From: Trichomonas vaginalis G3
Taxonomy: Eukaryota; Parabasalia; Trichomonadida; Trichomonadidae
Assembly (NCBI RefSeq): GCF_026262505.1
Contig: NC_067204.1
Span: 2,327,797 to 2,391,796 of the forward strand
DNA length: 64,000 bases
Reading direction: 5' to 3'
Part shown: one piece after another, positions 62,425 through 64,000 of the stretch
How positions within the stretch are numbered: position 1 is the stretch's first letter
Layout of the letters: each line of letters opens with the position of its first letter
Program-made: the position numbers and the translations under genes
The notes under the pieces: model-generated
Seen by the model: only the letters and a program-made list of their open reading frames with translations
Database searches by the model: none
Told to the model about the DNA's origin: nothing

Positions 62425-64000
62425 ATGGATAATGAGGATGGCAATGAAGTTCAACTTTCAGTAGTCCTCTCATCCATACTTAAGCAAGCATCACATTTGC
62501 TTTCAACGCTCCAGCAAAAAAATTTTGAAATTCGATACAAGACAAAATCTGAGCTAATGCAAAAGCTATTCACTATTAAAGTGATGTTTGGCCGATATCT
62601 TGTCTTATTAAGGTCGAGAAATCTAATTGCTTCGATTGAAAAACAACAAGCAAATATTAAACCTTCAAATGCAGTTGAAACAATCAAACAAATTCAAGGT
62701 ATCAAAAATATTACAAAAATATATAAGGCTCCTTCAATTGCTCCAATTATAAGCCGCATTTTTTCAAAGAATAATGTCAATATTATAAGCGATCAGCCTG
62801 AAGCAAAAATTCAGCTTGTCCTATCTGGTATTTTCCAAAGCAAGTTACCACGTCGTATTAAATCTGCCAAAATTAGGAACAATTCGATTTTTATTAATGC
62901 TTTCCCATATTACGAAGCCAACTTTCATCTCGATGAAGATGGATACTGTATACTAAAATATTTGAGGTTAAACTGTGTTGATTATGGTATTCATATTCAT
63001 AATTTTGCAAGGGAACTAATGGCTGAATTTACGAAGACAATTCATCCATTTCATTACAGAGAAATCAATGCTTTATACCAGCTTGACTCTAAGATCTATA
63101 ATTTTATTCAAATTGGAAAATATTTGAATTTTTCAAAAGTTATTAATAATTTCAGCGGAGAATACAATTTTCAAGTCAAAAATAATCATGGCATTACGGA
63201 AATTCTATTTCCTTATTCAGAAGATTTTTTTTCTTCATTCAAACTTGTTCTACTTAACGGTTCTATTTATATAACCTCATCAACGCCAATATTAGAATTT
63301 CCCAAGCAAATTCCTTTTGTTGAGACCGCACAACAAAAATTAGATCGAAATTTGAACAATAATGAGTATTTTACGAAAAAGATATATCTCAAAGAGATTC
63401 TTAGTGAAAATGATATACAATGTGCACTTAACGAGATCCATGATATAATACATTTCACTGCATGTTATAATCTTTGGGAATATCTTGTTACTATGTTATC
63501 TACAAAGCTTGAAATAATGCCTACGTGTTCATTCCATATTCCTGATAGCAATGCTGAGAACTGTTACGCTATAATCGGAGTAGAAAATGTTGATGAAATG
63601 AAAATCAGTTTAGATTACTTTTCAGGCAAGATTATTGTTAATCTTATTAATGCATCCAGCATTACACATGATTTGGCCGATTCTCTTTACTATTATATCA
63701 CAGAATCAAGATTACAAATGGTTGAGTCAGTTTTGTTTGGTTTCAGGACTCATGCTGTACTATTTAATTCTACATTTTTCAACAAAGGATTATTTTCTTT
63801 CCATTTTTCATTTGCAACTCATTATTTTGTTCAAATCCTTTATAACGCTCCAATTCCTAAGCCTTTGATAACAGATGCCGATAGGAGTGCAATATTCTTA
63901 ACTCCTGGCCTGATTAACTTTGTAATTAGACTCAAAATTTGTAAAGAAAATATTGAATTTGCAATTGTTGATTCTGCGATCGCTCTAATCCTCAAAGATA
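62425..64000 (+). CDS. Probable Mediator subunit 14 (MED14/Rgr1), 5' part
   Basis: Starts at ATG 62425 (MDNEDGNEVQLSVVLSSILK) and runs open for 525 codons off the window edge. The N-terminal helices (ILKQASHLLSTLQ, then IRYKTKSELMQKLFTIKVMFGRYLVLLRSRNLI) follow the MED14 pattern of a RK-x-x-L-x-x-x-x-x-x-x-R-x-R-x-L-V-L segment. LPRRIKSAKIRNNSIFINAF followed by YYEANFHLDEDGYCILKYLRL matches the MED14 'lp.R…F.vp.eFe.sLt…W.lL.l' stretch. MED14 is the backbone joining head, middle and tail of Mediator, the Pol II co-activator. This is a pattern match without alignment and the C-terminal half is missing. No stops or oddities. Confidence 0.6.
   Translation, partial: MDNEDGNEVQLSVVLSSILKQASHLLSTLQQKNFEIRYKTKSELMQKLFTIKVMFGRYLVLLRSRNLIASIEKQQANIKPSNAVETIKQIQGIKNITKIYKAPSIAPIISRIFSKNNVNIISDQPEAKIQLVLSGIFQSKLPRRIKSAKIRNNSIFINAFPYYEANFHLDEDGYCILKYLRLNCVDYGIHIHNFARELMAEFTKTIHPFHYREINALYQLDSKIYNFIQIGKYLNFSKVINNFSGEYNFQVKNNHGITEILFPYSEDFFSSFKLVLLNGSIYITSSTPILEFPKQIPFVETAQQKLDRNLNNNEYFTKKIYLKEILSENDIQCALNEIHDIIHFTACYNLWEYLVTMLSTKLEIMPTCSFHIPDSNAENCYAIIGVENVDEMKISLDYFSGKIIVNLINASSITHDLADSLYYYITESRLQMVESVLFGFRTHAVLFNSTFFNKGLFSFHFSFATHYFVQILYNAPIPKPLITDADRSAIFLTPGLINFVIRLKICKENIEFAIVDSAIALILKD

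Overview
The window reads as nuclear DNA of a parabasalid protist, most likely a trichomonad (Trichomonas or Tritrichomonas). The basis is long intronless genes in AT-rich DNA, Inr-like start motifs (TCATTT...) a few bases upstream of several start codons, a bacterial-type glucokinase, a trichomonad-style ankyrin protein with the DUF3447-type N-terminus, and a TTAA-flanked Kolobok transposon. The species is inferred, not proven.

The first third (1-21226) is one enormous imperfect palindrome. Two inverted arms (1-9371, cut by the window start, and 9763-21226) flank a spacer of 86-bp tandem repeats. The arms hold almost no unique sequence. They are a mosaic of 24-28 bp units mixed with two kinds of fold-back module: an AGATCT-centred palindrome in three sequence versions that keep the same fold, and a 28-bp double hairpin present 16 times. 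Set into this are three copies of a perfectly kept 57-codon ORF. The outer ends carry mirrored gene pieces: a tail that faintly resembles primase C-termini, and a 93-aa unknown protein. Just outside the right arm are another unknown small gene, a truncated D12-class adenine methyltransferase and the 3' part of a MULE-like transposase. This block is the best candidate for an undescribed element.

23.6-38.2 kb is a transposon-rich interval: a 121-bp satellite, a whole 3.0-kb Kolobok element, a 3.4-kb element nested in the end of another transposon, and an 852-bp fold-back element holding five near-perfect hairpins in a row. Between these lie host genes for glucokinase, a tRNA-Pro(TGG) and a PH-domain AGC (Akt-like) kinase.

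38.7-64 kb is gene-rich. It holds a 2398-aa BEACH/WD40 protein, three related glycine-rich proteins (one broken), a DUF3447-ankyrin gene lying between inverted repeats, an ankyrin pseudogene, an AAAP amino-acid transporter, a metacaspase with a classic Inr, and the start of a probable Mediator subunit 14 gene that runs off the window. Small non-autonomous elements (a TA-flanked one at 48.0 kb, a 9-bp-TSD Mutator-type one at 61.2 kb) and another perfect 32-bp hairpin lie between them. The host genes look like independent single-gene transcription units; no operon-like joint pathway is visible.
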